The position numbers and the translations under genes were made by a program. Below the pieces are notes generated by a model, which was not told the origin of the DNA, ran no database searches, and saw only the letters and a list, made by a program, of their open reading frames with translations. DNA of 38,693 nt from Thermoanaerobaculia bacterium (GTDB lineage Bacteria > Acidobacteriota > Thermoanaerobaculia > Thermoanaerobaculales > Sulfomarinibacteraceae). The first letter of the stretch is position 1. Each line of letters begins with the position of its first letter. Shown piece after piece: positions 23,158 to 31,417 of the stretch. The DNA lies in the NCBI GenBank assembly GCA_027061805.1, contig JAMOWA010000043.1, positions 1 to 38,693 on the forward strand, in the 5' to 3' direction.

Positions 23158-24228
23158 ATGAGGAGAATCGGACTCGCGATGCTGCTCGGCCTGGCGGTTG
23201 TGGCGACCGGGGCACCCGCTGCCGCGGACGGAGGGAAGCCGGAGCCCTCACGGATGGAGAGGCTCGTGGCCGCCCAGGAACACGCCCACGACGTTCTGGC
23301 CAAGAAGATCGACGACATCCTGTGGTACCAGCGGGTGAGCGACGTGGCCGTGATCGACAAGGTCCGGATCTACGGGCCGCCCCGGTGGAAGGAGCCCAAC
23401 CCCGACGCCATCGGCGCGGGCAACCCGGTGAAGTTCTACTGCTACGTGTTCACCCCCAGGGAACCCGCGTCCGGGAAGCTTCCTCTCCTGGTCCTGCCCC
23501 ACGGGGGCGTCCACGGGGATTTCACCACCTACTACGCCCACATCGTCCGGGAGCTCATGGCCCAGGGCTACGTCGTGGTGGCCCCGGAGTACCGGGGCTC
23601 CACGGGCTACGGGAGATGGCTCTTCGAGCTCATCGACTACGGCGGGCTGGAGGTGGAGGACTGCCTGGCCGCGCGAGACTGGGCGGTGGCCAACCACCCC
23701 CGGGTGGACCCGAAGCGGGTGGGGATCCTGGGCTGGAGCCACGGAGGGCTCATCGCGCTCATGAGCCTGTTCAACCACCCGGATTCCTACGCCTGCGCCT
23801 TCGCGGGAGTCCCGGTCTCCGACCTGGTACTCCGCATGGGCTACATGGACCAGGAGTACCGGGACCTCTACGAGGCGCCCTACTTCATCGGCCAGTCGGC
23901 CAACGAGAACCTGGAGGAGTACAAGAGGCGCTCGCCGGTCTGGCACGTGGAGAAGCTGAAAAAGCCCCTGCGCATCCACACCAACGTCCACGACGAGGAC
24001 GTGAACTACGTGGAGGTGGAGCACCTCATCCAGGCGCTGAAGGCCGCGGGCAAGGACTTCGAGTACGAGGTCTCGGACGTGCCGGGGGGCCACAGCTTCG
24101 ACCGGCTGGACACCCCCGAGGCCTGGTCCTACAGGAAGAAGATCTACGCCTTCCTGGCCCGATACCTGAAGCCGCCCCACCCCGGTGTCCGGCTGGGGGT
24201 GAGTGCCGCGGGGATCGCGGCACCGTGA
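23158..24228 (+). CDS. Secreted alpha/beta hydrolase, S9 prolyl-oligopeptidase type
   Basis: This 356-residue protein has a signal peptide (MRRIGLAMLLGLAVVATG, cleavage after about AAA at 23) and a stand-alone S9 catalytic domain. There is no beta-propeller. Features are HGGVHGDFTTYYAHIVRELM, PEYRGSTGYG, nucleophile S194 in GWSHGG, acid Asp in VHDEDV near 279-281, and H312 in GGHSFD. The N-terminal part (about 30-100) contains VSDVAVIDKVRIYGPPRW. It is probably a periplasmic or secreted peptidase or esterase; a carboxylic-ester substrate is equally possible. AGGAGG precedes the ATG. Downstream lies a second, unrelated alpha/beta hydrolase gene. Confidence 0.88.
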   Translation: MRRIGLAMLLGLAVVATGAPAAADGGKPEPSRMERLVAAQEHAHDVLAKKIDDILWYQRVSDVAVIDKVRIYGPPRWKEPNPDAIGAGNPVKFYCYVFTPREPASGKLPLLVLPHGGVHGDFTTYYAHIVRELMAQGYVVVAPEYRGSTGYGRWLFELIDYGGLEVEDCLAARDWAVANHPRVDPKRVGILGWSHGGLIALMSLFNHPDSYACAFAGVPVSDLVLRMGYMDQEYRDLYEAPYFIGQSANENLEEYKRRSPVWHVEKLKKPLRIHTNVHDEDVNYVEVEHLIQALKAAGKDFEYEVSDVPGGHSFDRLDTPEAWSYRKKIYAFLARYLKPPHPGVRLGVSAAGIAAP

Positions 24229-24258
24229 GGCCGGGGCGGATGGATCGGGTGTGACGGC

Positions 24259-25119
24259 ATGGGGTGGAACGCGCTCCCGCGGCTCGAGGGCTGGAGACGG
24301 TGGGGGGCGTCCGGCCCCCTGCTGCACCTCGCCCCGGCCAATGGCTTCCCTCCGGGGGCATACCGCCAGCTGGCCGAGGCACTGGCGGTCCGGGCCCGGG
24401 TGGTGGCCGCCCCGCTGCTCCCCCTGAGACCGGGGACCGACCCCCGCAATGTGAGGTCGTGGACCGACGTGGCCGAGGACCTGGGACGGCAGCTCCGGGA
24501 GGCGGGCCTCGAGGATCTCGTGGGCATCGGTCACAGCCTGGGCGCCGTGGTCACCGCCCTGGCCGCCACAGCGGACCCCGGGCTGTTCCGTGGACTGGTG
24601 CTGGTGGACCCCGTGCTCTTCACCGGGAGGCGACGGCTGCTCTGGTCGGTGATGCAGCGGGCCGGGCTGGCACACCACTTCCGGCTCGCCCGGGGTGCCA
24701 GGGAACGCCGTGACCGGTGGGAGTGCCGGGACGACGTGCTGAAGGCCTGGAGGCGGAGAAGGGTCTTCGCGTCGTGGGCACCCGGCGTGCTGGAGGACTA
24801 CGTCATCGAGGGTACGAGGGAGGCGGAGGGGGGCGGCGTGGAGCTGGTGTTCCCCAGGGAGTGGGAGGCGCGGCTCTTCCAGGTGACCCCCCCCGACCCC
24901 TGGAGTGCGATCCGCAGGATCGGGGTTCCGGTGCTGGCGGTGCGGGGCGAGGGTTCGGACACCTTCCTTCCGGAGGCCGCCCGTCGCCTCGGCCGGGAGC
25001 TCCCCGGGGCCCGGGTGGTGGAGGTGCCCGGGACGGGTCACTTCGTACCCATGGAGCGGCCCCGGGAGCTGGCGGAGATCATCCTGGACTTCGTGAACGG
25101 GCTGGACGACCCGGCCTGA
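24259..25119 (+). CDS. Alpha/beta hydrolase
   Basis: This 286-residue cytoplasmic protein has the nucleophile elbow GHSLGA (S93), an aspartate in the GxxD region after the last strands (RGEGSDTF) and catalytic H261 in GTGHFVPMERP. It resembles the broad serine-hydrolase group of epoxide hydrolases, esterases and acyl-transfer enzymes. The oxyanion part begins HLAPANGFPPGAYRQL. The exact substrate cannot be predicted. The start at 24259 lacks a good ribosome site, but no better in-frame start is seen. It follows the S9-type hydrolase by 30 bp and precedes nfuA, which has its own promoter. Confidence 0.85.
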   Translation: MGWNALPRLEGWRRWGASGPLLHLAPANGFPPGAYRQLAEALAVRARVVAAPLLPLRPGTDPRNVRSWTDVAEDLGRQLREAGLEDLVGIGHSLGAVVTALAATADPGLFRGLVLVDPVLFTGRRRLLWSVMQRAGLAHHFRLARGARERRDRWECRDDVLKAWRRRRVFASWAPGVLEDYVIEGTREAEGGGVELVFPREWEARLFQVTPPDPWSAIRRIGVPVLAVRGEGSDTFLPEAARRLGRELPGARVVEVPGTGHFVPMERPRELAEIILDFVNGLDDPA

Positions 25120-25150
25120 GGAACGGGTGTGCCCTCTTCCCGGTGTCGGG

Positions 25151-25156
25151 TATCAT
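25151..25156 (+). promoter_or_regulatory. -10 element upstream of nfuA
   Basis: TATCAT lies 38 bp before the nfuA ATG in GC-rich DNA, giving a short leader that includes GGAGG at 25184-25188. No convincing -35 is visible. Confidence 0.45.
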
Positions 25157-25193
25157 GGGGGCCCGCCGGAGATCGTCCGGCATGGAGGTTTCG

Positions 25194-25763
25194 ATGATCA
25201 CTGTCACCGACGAGGCCCAGAAGAAGGTCCTCGAGTTCATGGAACAGACCCAGGAGTCCTGCAAGGGCCTGAGGATCAGGGCCCGCAAGCTGGGCCACCA
25301 TACCTTCGCCTACGACCTCACGCTGGTGCTGGAGGGCGAGGACACCGCACAGGACGTGGTCCACGAGATGGACCACATCACGGTGTTCCTCGATCCCCAG
25401 AGCGCGGAGTGGCTGGAGGGCACCACCGTGGAGTTCGTCACCGACGAGCGCGGCTCGGGGTTCAAGATCGACAACCCCCAGGCAAAGGTGGAGTGGGACG
25501 ACCCCGTGGCCCAGAAGGTCCAGGAGGTCCTGGACGAGAAGGTGGCTCCGGCCCTGGCCTCGCACGGCGGATGGGTGGAGCTGGTCCGGGTGGAGGGTGA
25601 CACCGCGGTGGTCCAGCTGGGCGGCGGCTGCCAGGGGTGCGGCATGGCCAGCGTGACCCTCACGGACGGCATCCAGAAGGCCATCCTGGAATCGGTGCCG
25701 GAGATCCAGCGGGTGGTGGACGCCACCGATCACGCGAGCGGCGACAACCCCTACTTCAGCTGA
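25194..25763 (+). CDS. nfuA: NfuA-type Fe-S cluster carrier
   Basis: This 189-residue protein has the two-part NfuA layout. Residues 1-100 form a degenerate A-type (IscA/HesB-like) domain that has lost the cluster cysteines. Residues 105-175 form a NifU C-terminal domain with C146-x2-C149 (GGGCQGCGMAS). NfuA carries [4Fe-4S] clusters to acceptors such as lipoyl synthase, aconitase and radical SAM enzymes. The ATG at 25194 has GGAGG at 5-nt spacing and a TATCAT box upstream, so I chose it over longer frames. A GC hairpin (25772-25787) lies after the stop and may help end transcription, but it lacks a T-tract. Confidence 0.92.
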   Translation: MITVTDEAQKKVLEFMEQTQESCKGLRIRARKLGHHTFAYDLTLVLEGEDTAQDVVHEMDHITVFLDPQSAEWLEGTTVEFVTDERGSGFKIDNPQAKVEWDDPVAQKVQEVLDEKVAPALASHGGWVELVRVEGDTAVVQLGGGCQGCGMASVTLTDGIQKAILESVPEIQRVVDATDHASGDNPYFS

Positions 25764-25826
25764 GGAAGACGGCCCGGCCCGCCGGGCGGAAATGTTCACG
25801 CGTCCTGCACCCGAGCGGAGTTCCCG

Positions 25827-25832
25827 TACAAT
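25827..25832 (+). promoter_or_regulatory. -10 element immediately upstream of the P-loop ATPase gene
   Basis: TACAAT ends 6 nt before the ATG at 25839, with no ribosome site in between, another probable leaderless transcript. The -35 is unclear. Confidence 0.5.
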
Positions 25833-25838
25833 GCGTCC

Positions 25839-26417
25839 ATGAAGATCGCGCTCATGGGCACCCACGGGGTCGGCAAGACCACCCTCTGCTTCGAGCTGGC
25901 CGCCAACCTCAAGCGCAGGGGGCTCGACGTGGAGATCGTCCGCGAGGTGGCCCGTCACTGCCCCCTGCCCATCAACCAGCAGACCACCCGCGAGGCCCAG
26001 GAGTGGATCCTCCACACACAGATGGCCGGGGAGATCGAGGCCGCCGCCCGGCACGAGGTGGTGCTCTGCGACCGGTCGGTGCTGGACAACTACTGCTACA
26101 TGGTCCACGGGGTGGGCAGCACTCCCGAGTGGGAACGGATGCTGGACCGCTGGATCCCCACCTACGATCTCCTGGTGTACGTCCCCATGTGGATCCGGCC
26201 CACATGGGACGGCGTGCGGGCCGTCGAGCCCGGCTTCCAGGAGCAGATCGACCTCCTTCTCGAGGGCATGATCTCCGTCCGCGGGCTCACCCCCCTCCGC
26301 CTGCCAGCCCAGGAGAGGGACTCCTGGAGCGCCCGGCTCACCGAGGCCATCGCCTCGAAGCTCGACCCGACCCTCCCCCTCTTCGGGGAGGATGAGCTCG
26401 ACGGGGGGGCGGGATGA
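25839..26417 (+). CDS. P-loop ATPase, AAA_28/kinase-like
   Basis: This 192-residue protein has the Walker A motif GTHGVGKTT (8-16) and later VLCDRSVLDNYCYM, resembling the DR[S/Y] pattern of nucleotide or nicotinamide-riboside-type kinases. The family (AAA_28) includes small ATP-binding proteins of uncertain substrate and some NadR/thymidylate-kinase relatives. It overlaps the following LOG-family gene by ATGA (26414-26417). The pairing suggests a linked nucleotide-processing step, for example kinase and phosphoribohydrolase acting on the same nucleoside pool. That is inference. No other domain is present. Confidence 0.8.
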   Translation: MKIALMGTHGVGKTTLCFELAANLKRRGLDVEIVREVARHCPLPINQQTTREAQEWILHTQMAGEIEAAARHEVVLCDRSVLDNYCYMVHGVGSTPEWERMLDRWIPTYDLLVYVPMWIRPTWDGVRAVEPGFQEQIDLLLEGMISVRGLTPLRLPAQERDSWSARLTEAIASKLDPTLPLFGEDELDGGAG

Positions 26418-27202
26418 CGGACCACGGCCGGTCCCGTCCCCACGGCGGCGCGCCCCACGGCGGGGAGGCCACGACCTCCCGGGAGGTGGCCCACGTCATC
26501 GACCGGTCCGTGGAGCAGCTGTGGGCCACCATCGAGCGGCTGGAACGCCTCCAGCCCCGCAACGTGGAGGACTTCCGCGTCTCCGTCTTCGGATCCTCCA
26601 GGATCGAAGCGGGGGACCCCCTCTACGGCGAGGCGCGCGACCTGGCGCGGAGGCTCGCCGAGGCGGGGTGCCAGATCGTCACCGGGGGGGGCGCCGGCCT
26701 GATGCAGGCGGCCAACGAGGGTGCCTCGTCCGGGCACATCACCGGCCCCGCCCCGGGCGAGGGCGTCCCCGTGAGGCTCGTGGGCGGTGACGAGGTCCGC
26801 CCCTTCGTGGAGCGGGTCTACCGCCACAGGACCTTCTTCTCCAGGCTCCACCACTTCGTCCGGCTCTCGTCGGCGTTCGTGGTCTTCCCGGGGGGCATCG
26901 GCTCCATCCTCGAGGCCATGATGATCTGGCAGCTCCTCCAGGTGCACCACCTCCCGCCGGTGCCCTTCGTGCTGTACGGCCACCACTGGGACGGCCTCCT
27001 CGACTGGATGCGCGACACGGTGGTGGACGGCGGCTACGCCGACCCGGACGACCTCGAGATCCCGCTCCGCGTGGACACCGTGGACGCCGTGATGGAGATC
27101 ATCGGCGCCGAGCTGGAGCGCTTCAGGAGGAACCGGGAGCCCCTGGTCCCCGACCGTCCTCCCGGTGGAGGCCCCCACCGTCCACGCAGGTGCGGTTCCT
27201 GA
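26414..27202 (+). CDS. LOG-family (TIGR00730) nucleotide phosphoribohydrolase-like protein
   Basis: This 262-residue protein has an N-terminal extension of about 50 residues, then a Rossmann-like domain with the two LOG signatures: GGGAGLMQAANEGA and PGGIGSILE. The latter differs from the canonical PGGxGTxxE by T to S. The YRHRTFF segment matches the family's conserved arginine region. Relatives hydrolyse nucleoside monophosphates or cytokinin riboside phosphates; substrate here is not known. The C-terminal tail (about 240-262) is proline- and arginine-rich and probably disordered. It overlaps the P-loop ATPase gene by ATGA. Confidence 0.88.
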   Translation: MTDHGRSRPHGGAPHGGEATTSREVAHVIDRSVEQLWATIERLERLQPRNVEDFRVSVFGSSRIEAGDPLYGEARDLARRLAEAGCQIVTGGGAGLMQAANEGASSGHITGPAPGEGVPVRLVGGDEVRPFVERVYRHRTFFSRLHHFVRLSSAFVVFPGGIGSILEAMMIWQLLQVHHLPPVPFVLYGHHWDGLLDWMRDTVVDGGYADPDDLEIPLRVDTVDAVMEIIGAELERFRRNREPLVPDRPPGGGPHRPRRCGS

Positions 27203-27303
27203 GGCACGCCAGCGAGAGATCGATCCCGCCCCCCTTCCTCCCCCATGGTGGCCTGCAACCCCAGGCCGCCGACGCTGCCCGCGTCCTCCCCCTCCGTCCG
27301 CCG

Positions 27304-27320
27304 TACAATGGCCCCGGAGG
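27304..27320 (+). promoter_or_regulatory. -10 element and ribosome site of the M1-M28-PDZ gene
   Basis: TACAAT at 27304-27309, then GGAGG at 27316-27320, 5 nt before the ATG at 27326. This fixes the start and predicts a leader of only about 10 nt. Confidence 0.6.
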
Positions 27321-27325
27321 TTCCC

Positions 27326-30300
27326 ATGCGCATGCCCCACCGTTCGTGGATCCCGCTCCTGTCCCTGGCCCTCGGCCTCACCGTCGCCGCACCCGCCCGG
27401 GCGGCGAACCCGCACCACGCACTCCAGGTCCGCCTGGATCCGGCCGGCCACCGGCTGGAGGTGGCGGACACGCTCACGCTCGACGGGGTCACGGCGGACG
27501 CCGACGGGACGTTCCACTTCGTCCTGCACGCGGGTCTCGACCCCACCGTGGTGACGCCGGGCTGGGCCCTGGAGGCCGTGGACGGCCCCGTGGACGCCGC
27601 CTTCCTGGGCATCAACGCCACCTCCGAGACCGCGGGGAAGGTGCCCCTCGAGGGCTACCGTCTCCACCCGCCCGGCCACGGGGCCACGGGTCCCGTGGAG
27701 ATCCGCTACGCCGGGGTCGTCGACCACCCCCTCGCCACCTCCGGCGAGGAGTACCAGCGCAGCTTCTCGGAGACGCCGGGGATCATCGGCCCCGACGGGG
27801 TCTTCCTGGCGGGCAGCACCGCCTGGGTCCCCACCTTCGGTGACGGGCTCGTCACCTTCACGCTCACGGTCGGCGGCCTGACGCCCCCCTGGGACGTGGT
27901 GAGCCAGGGCGGGCGGACCCGCCACGAGACGGCGCCGGACGGTACCCGCACCACCACCTGGGAGTGCACGAGCCCCCAGGAGGAGGTCTACCTCGTGGCG
28001 GGCCCCTGGCACGAGTACTCGGCCACGGCCGGGAAGACCACGCTCCACGCCTTCCTCCGCCAGGATGATCCCGCCCTGGCCGACAGGTACCTCAAGGCCA
28101 CGCGCCGCCACCTCAAGCTCTACGAGAGCATGCTGCCCCCCTTCCCCTACCCCTCTTTCGCACTGGTGGAGAACTTCTGGGAGACGGGCTACGGCATGCC
28201 CGGGTTCACGCTCCTGGGTCCCCGGGTCATCCGCTTCCCCTGGATCCTGACCTCCTCCTACCCCCACGAGCTCCTCCACAACTGGTGGGGCAACTCCGCC
28301 TACGTGGACTTCGCCACCGGCAACTGGTGCGAGGGGCTCACCGCCTACATGGCCGACCACCTCTTCGCCGAACAGAAGGGCCGGGGTGCGGTCTACCGGA
28401 GGGCCACACTCAAGAAGTACACCGATTTCGCGAAGGGGGACAAGGACTTCCCGCTGTCGCAGTTCCACAGCCGCTTTTCGGCGGCCTCGGAGGCCGTGGG
28501 CTACGGCAAGAGCCTCATGCTCTTCCACATGGTCCGGCGGGCGGTGGGCAACGAGACCTTCCTCCAGGCCATGTCCCGCTTCTGGGAGTCGGAGAAGTTC
28601 ACACGGGCCTCCTTCGCCGACATCGCGCGGGCCGTCTCGGAGACCTCCGGGGGCGACTGGAACCATTTCTTCGAGACCTGGGTGAACAGGGTGGGCGCGC
28701 CCCGGCTGGAGATCGTCTCCGTCACCGCCACCGAGACCCCCGACAGCCCCGACCACCCCTGGGAGGTGCACCTGGAGCTCCGCCAGGTCCACGAGGGCGA
28801 TCCGTGGCCCATGAGCGTCCCCGTGGCGGTGACCGTGGAGGGTCGTGAGGAGGCCATCATGGCCGAGGTGGGCACCTGCCTCGCCTCCTGTGCGCTCACC
28901 ATCCCGTGCCCATCCCGCCCCCTCCGGGTGGACGTGGACCCGGCCTTCGACGTGATGCGGCGCCTGGATCCGCTGGAGGTCCCGCCCGCCCTCTCCACCC
29001 TCTTCGGCAGCAAGGATGCCACCTTCGTCCTCCCCTCCGGTGCGCCCCCGGCCGAGCTCGAGGCGTGGAAGGCACTGGCCGCGCACTGGGCCGCCCCGGG
29101 AGAGCCCCGGATGGTGCTCGACAGCGAGGCCCCGGCACTGCCGGGAGGATCGGTCTGGGTGCTGGGCCGGAGCAACCGGTTTGCCCCCGAGGTGGCCCGC
29201 CGCGTGGCCGCCCAGGGAGTCACGCTCGAGAAGGACGCCGTGACCGTGGCCGGCAAGCGATTCGGCCTCGACGCGCCCTCCGTGGTCCTGGTGGCCCGGG
29301 CGGACGACCCCTCGGCGGCCCTGGGCTGGGTGGCCGCCGCCCCCGCGGGAGCCATCGGCGCCCTGGCCCGCAAGCTGCCCCACTACACCCGCTACTCCTG
29401 GCTGGCCTTCACCGGCGAGGACGCTGACAATACCGGCAAGGGCATGTGGAAGCCCCTGGAGTCCCCGCTGGTGCGGAACCTGACGGACGGCCCCCTGCCC
29501 GAGCTGCGGCTCCCGGAGCGCGAGCCCCTGGCCCAGCTCCCGCCCGCCTTCGACGCGGCGGCCATGAAGGCCACCGTGGACCATCTGGCGGCCCCCGGGA
29601 TGGAGGGGCGCGGCGTGGGGACGCCGCAGCTCGAACGGGCCACCGCCTGGGTGGAGGCACGGCTCCGGGACGCGGGGCTCGAGCCCGCCGGCACGGAGGG
29701 CTACCGCCAGTCGTGGAGCTGGACCGGCGGCGACCCGCCCCACGAGATCACGCTGACCAACCTGCTGGCCCGGATCCCCGGCACGGACCCCGCGCTCGCG
29801 GACCACCCCGTGCTGGTGATGGCCCACCTGGACCACCTGGGCCATGGCTGGCCGGACGTCCGGCCCGGCAACGAGGGAAAGATCCACCCCGGCGCCGACG
29901 ACAACGCCTCGGGCGTGGCCGTCCTGCTCGAGCTCGCCCGCACCATGGCCGCCGAGCCCCGCAGGCCCCGCCCCGTGCTCTTCGCCGTGGTCACCGCCGA
30001 GGAGGCGGGGCTCGTGGGCTCCCGCCACCTCATGGCCTCGCTGCCGCCGGAGAAGCTGCCCTACGCCTGCGTCAACCTGGACACCGTGGGGCGGCTGTCC
30101 GAGGGCAAGCTCCACGTGCTCAACACCGACTCGGCGAAGGAGTGGAAGTTCCTGTGGATGGGCGTGGGCCACACCACCGGCGCCCCGGTGGCCATCGTCC
30201 CCGAGCCCCTGGACGCCTCCGACCAGGGTGCCTGCCTGGAGCGGGGCGTCCCGGCCGTGCAGCTCTTCTCGGGGCCCACCACGGACTACCACAAGCCCAC

Positions 30301-30727
30301 GGACACGCCGGACAAGATCGACGCCGACGGGATGGCCGTGGTGGCCGAGGCGGCCCACGAGGCCGTGGCCTACCTGGCCGAGCGCACCGAGCCGCTGACC
30401 GTCACCATCGGACCGGCGAGGCCGGCGCCCCCGGCGGGCGGCCCGCCGCCGCGGCCGGGTGGCCGCCGCGCCGGCATCGGCACCGTGCCCGACTTCGCCT
30501 TCGGCGGCCCCGGCGTCCGGGTGGACCGCGTGGTGCCCGGCTCGCCCGCCGAGGCAGCCGGCCTCGCCGCCGGTGACGTGATCACCGCCATGGACGGGAA
30601 GGCCGTGGGCGGCCTCCGGGACTACTCCCGCCTGCTCAAGGGGCACCAGCCCGGCGACACCGTGACGCTGACCGTCCTCCGGGACGGCGTGGAGAAGAAG
30701 GTGGAGGTCACGCTGGGGGAGCGGTGA
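27326..30727 (+). CDS. Secreted M1-like / M28 / PDZ metallopeptidase fusion
   Basis: This 1133-residue protein starts with a signal peptide (MRMPHRSWIPLLSLALGLTV, cleavage after about ARA). Residues about 30-220 form an M1-type N-terminal region. Residues about 220-520 form a gluzincin catalytic domain with H314-E-L-L-H318 and third ligand E336 in NWCEGL. The spacing is 17 rather than the usual 18 residues. Residues about 750-1010 form an M28 peptidase with metal ligands H834 (AHLDHLG), D858 (GADDNASG), the E892/E893 pair (TAEEAG), D in NLDTVG and H in DYHKPTDT. A PDZ domain (about 1045-1133) ends the protein. It is probably a periplasmic or exported aminopeptidase system. Two different zinc peptidases in one chain are unusual. 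The promoter and GGAGG fix the start over the longer frame from 27245. Confidence 0.9.
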   Translation: MRMPHRSWIPLLSLALGLTVAAPARAANPHHALQVRLDPAGHRLEVADTLTLDGVTADADGTFHFVLHAGLDPTVVTPGWALEAVDGPVDAAFLGINATSETAGKVPLEGYRLHPPGHGATGPVEIRYAGVVDHPLATSGEEYQRSFSETPGIIGPDGVFLAGSTAWVPTFGDGLVTFTLTVGGLTPPWDVVSQGGRTRHETAPDGTRTTTWECTSPQEEVYLVAGPWHEYSATAGKTTLHAFLRQDDPALADRYLKATRRHLKLYESMLPPFPYPSFALVENFWETGYGMPGFTLLGPRVIRFPWILTSSYPHELLHNWWGNSAYVDFATGNWCEGLTAYMADHLFAEQKGRGAVYRRATLKKYTDFAKGDKDFPLSQFHSRFSAASEAVGYGKSLMLFHMVRRAVGNETFLQAMSRFWESEKFTRASFADIARAVSETSGGDWNHFFETWVNRVGAPRLEIVSVTATETPDSPDHPWEVHLELRQVHEGDPWPMSVPVAVTVEGREEAIMAEVGTCLASCALTIPCPSRPLRVDVDPAFDVMRRLDPLEVPPALSTLFGSKDATFVLPSGAPPAELEAWKALAAHWAAPGEPRMVLDSEAPALPGGSVWVLGRSNRFAPEVARRVAAQGVTLEKDAVTVAGKRFGLDAPSVVLVARADDPSAALGWVAAAPAGAIGALARKLPHYTRYSWLAFTGEDADNTGKGMWKPLESPLVRNLTDGPLPELRLPEREPLAQLPPAFDAAAMKATVDHLAAPGMEGRGVGTPQLERATAWVEARLRDAGLEPAGTEGYRQSWSWTGGDPPHEITLTNLLARIPGTDPALADHPVLVMAHLDHLGHGWPDVRPGNEGKIHPGADDNASGVAVLLELARTMAAEPRRPRPVLFAVVTAEEAGLVGSRHLMASLPPEKLPYACVNLDTVGRLSEGKLHVLNTDSAKEWKFLWMGVGHTTGAPVAIVPEPLDASDQGACLERGVPAVQLFSGPTTDYHKPTDTPDKIDADGMAVVAEAAHEAVAYLAERTEPLTVTIGPARPAPPAGGPPPRPGGRRAGIGTVPDFAFGGPGVRVDRVVPGSPAEAAGLAAGDVITAMDGKAVGGLRDYSRLLKGHQPGDTVTLTVLRDGVEKKVEVTLGER

Positions 30728-30759
30728 GGGCGTGAGGACGTCCCCCGCCCGGCCGGGAC

Positions 30760-30795
30760 GAGCAGAGGAGCAGGGGTGCAGGGGTGCAGGGGAGC
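30760..30795. repeat. GCAGGGGT octamer tandem
   Basis: Near-identical 8-bp units (CAGGGGTG, CAGGGGTG, CAGGGGAG) follow a GAGCAGAGGAG lead-in. This is short tandem DNA just past the M1-M28-PDZ gene. Confidence 0.7.
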
Positions 30796-30809
30796 GCGAC
30801 ACCGCCAGG

Positions 30810-30940
30810 GTCACCGTCACGGACACGGTCACGGACGCGGACCCTGCCGCTGTCCCTGACCCTGGCACTGTCCCCGTTCCTGACCCAGACCTTGTCCATG
30901 ACCGTGGCCCTGTCCCAGGCCCGGACTCCGACGCGGCCGC
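30810..30940. repeat. Degenerate period-6 low-complexity block
   Basis: First GTCACGGACACGGTCACGGA, then a drifting series of CTGTCC, CTGACC, CTGGC and CCTGAC units. The period is roughly 6 with frequent changes. It has no open frame of biological appearance. Confidence 0.5.
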
Positions 30941-31130
30941 CGTCCACTGCCCCCGACCCTTCTCCGAGCTCCGGCGGCCGGGTCCGTGCTCCCGCACGGC
31001 CCCGCCGTCCTCCTCCGGCGAGGCTTGGCGGTGTGATTGCCGGGTGGGGCTTCGGCCTCGCCGGAGTGCGGGCGGGCCGCCTCCCACGATGGCGGGCCAC
31101 TTCTCCGTGCGTTCTTCCCGTGCGGAGCCC

Positions 31131-31186
31131 GGTACGGCGTTTCCCTGGTGTCCGGGTCTGGAGAGCGTCACGGGAAACGCCGTACC
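31131..31186. repeat. 15-bp perfect inverted repeat
   Basis: GGTACGGCGTTTCCC (31131-31145) and GGGAAACGCCGTACC (31172-31186) are exact reverse complements separated by 26 bp. Partial complementarity continues outside the arms. No T-tract follows, so this is not an ordinary terminator. Confidence 0.8.
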
Positions 31187-31230
31187 CGGCACACGCCGCC
31201 GGGCGCCACCTTCTCCGGGTGGGTAGGGGA

Positions 31231-31283
31231 CGTCTTTACTTCCTCACCTCTTCACCCTTCACCTCTTCACCCGGGGCGGGCGG
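31231..31283. repeat. TTCAC/CTCAC tract with GGGCGGGCGGC
   Basis: Repeated CTCAC and TTCAC units followed by CCGGGGCGGGCGGC. This shares both components with the tracts at 7603-7813, in the opposite order. Confidence 0.6.
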
Positions 31284-31417
31284 CGGTCCTCCACGCCTCC
31301 CCCGCCCTTCCCTTTTCCTCCGTTTCTGCCATAATCCGCCCGATCGGCGGCGGGGCCGGCCCCCGCCCCGGCAGGGACGCGAGCCCCGGCGGCTCCGGAA
31401 AGGACCGGTCCGGCACC

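Larger units (their letters stand above)
30728..31417. other. 690-bp intergenic region of low-complexity and repeat DNA
   Basis: No gene is supported here. It holds an octamer tandem (30760-30795), degenerate TGACC/GTCC triplet-like repeats (about 30810-30940), a 15-bp inverted repeat (31131-31186) and a TTCAC/CTCAC tract (31231-31283). CATAAT at 31330-31335 may be the -10 of the aminotransferase operon. Confidence 0.6.

Noticed and set aside
17183-23251. 2022-codon minus-strand open frame
   Set aside because: It runs antisense through fabF, the CLC gene, tmk and holB. Only the 19628-20422 part resembles a protein. Its length reflects lack of stop codons in GC-rich antisense DNA.
26162-31192. 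1676-codon minus-strand frame
   Set aside because: Antisense to the LOG and M1-M28-PDZ genes and continuing through repeat DNA; no recognisable domain.
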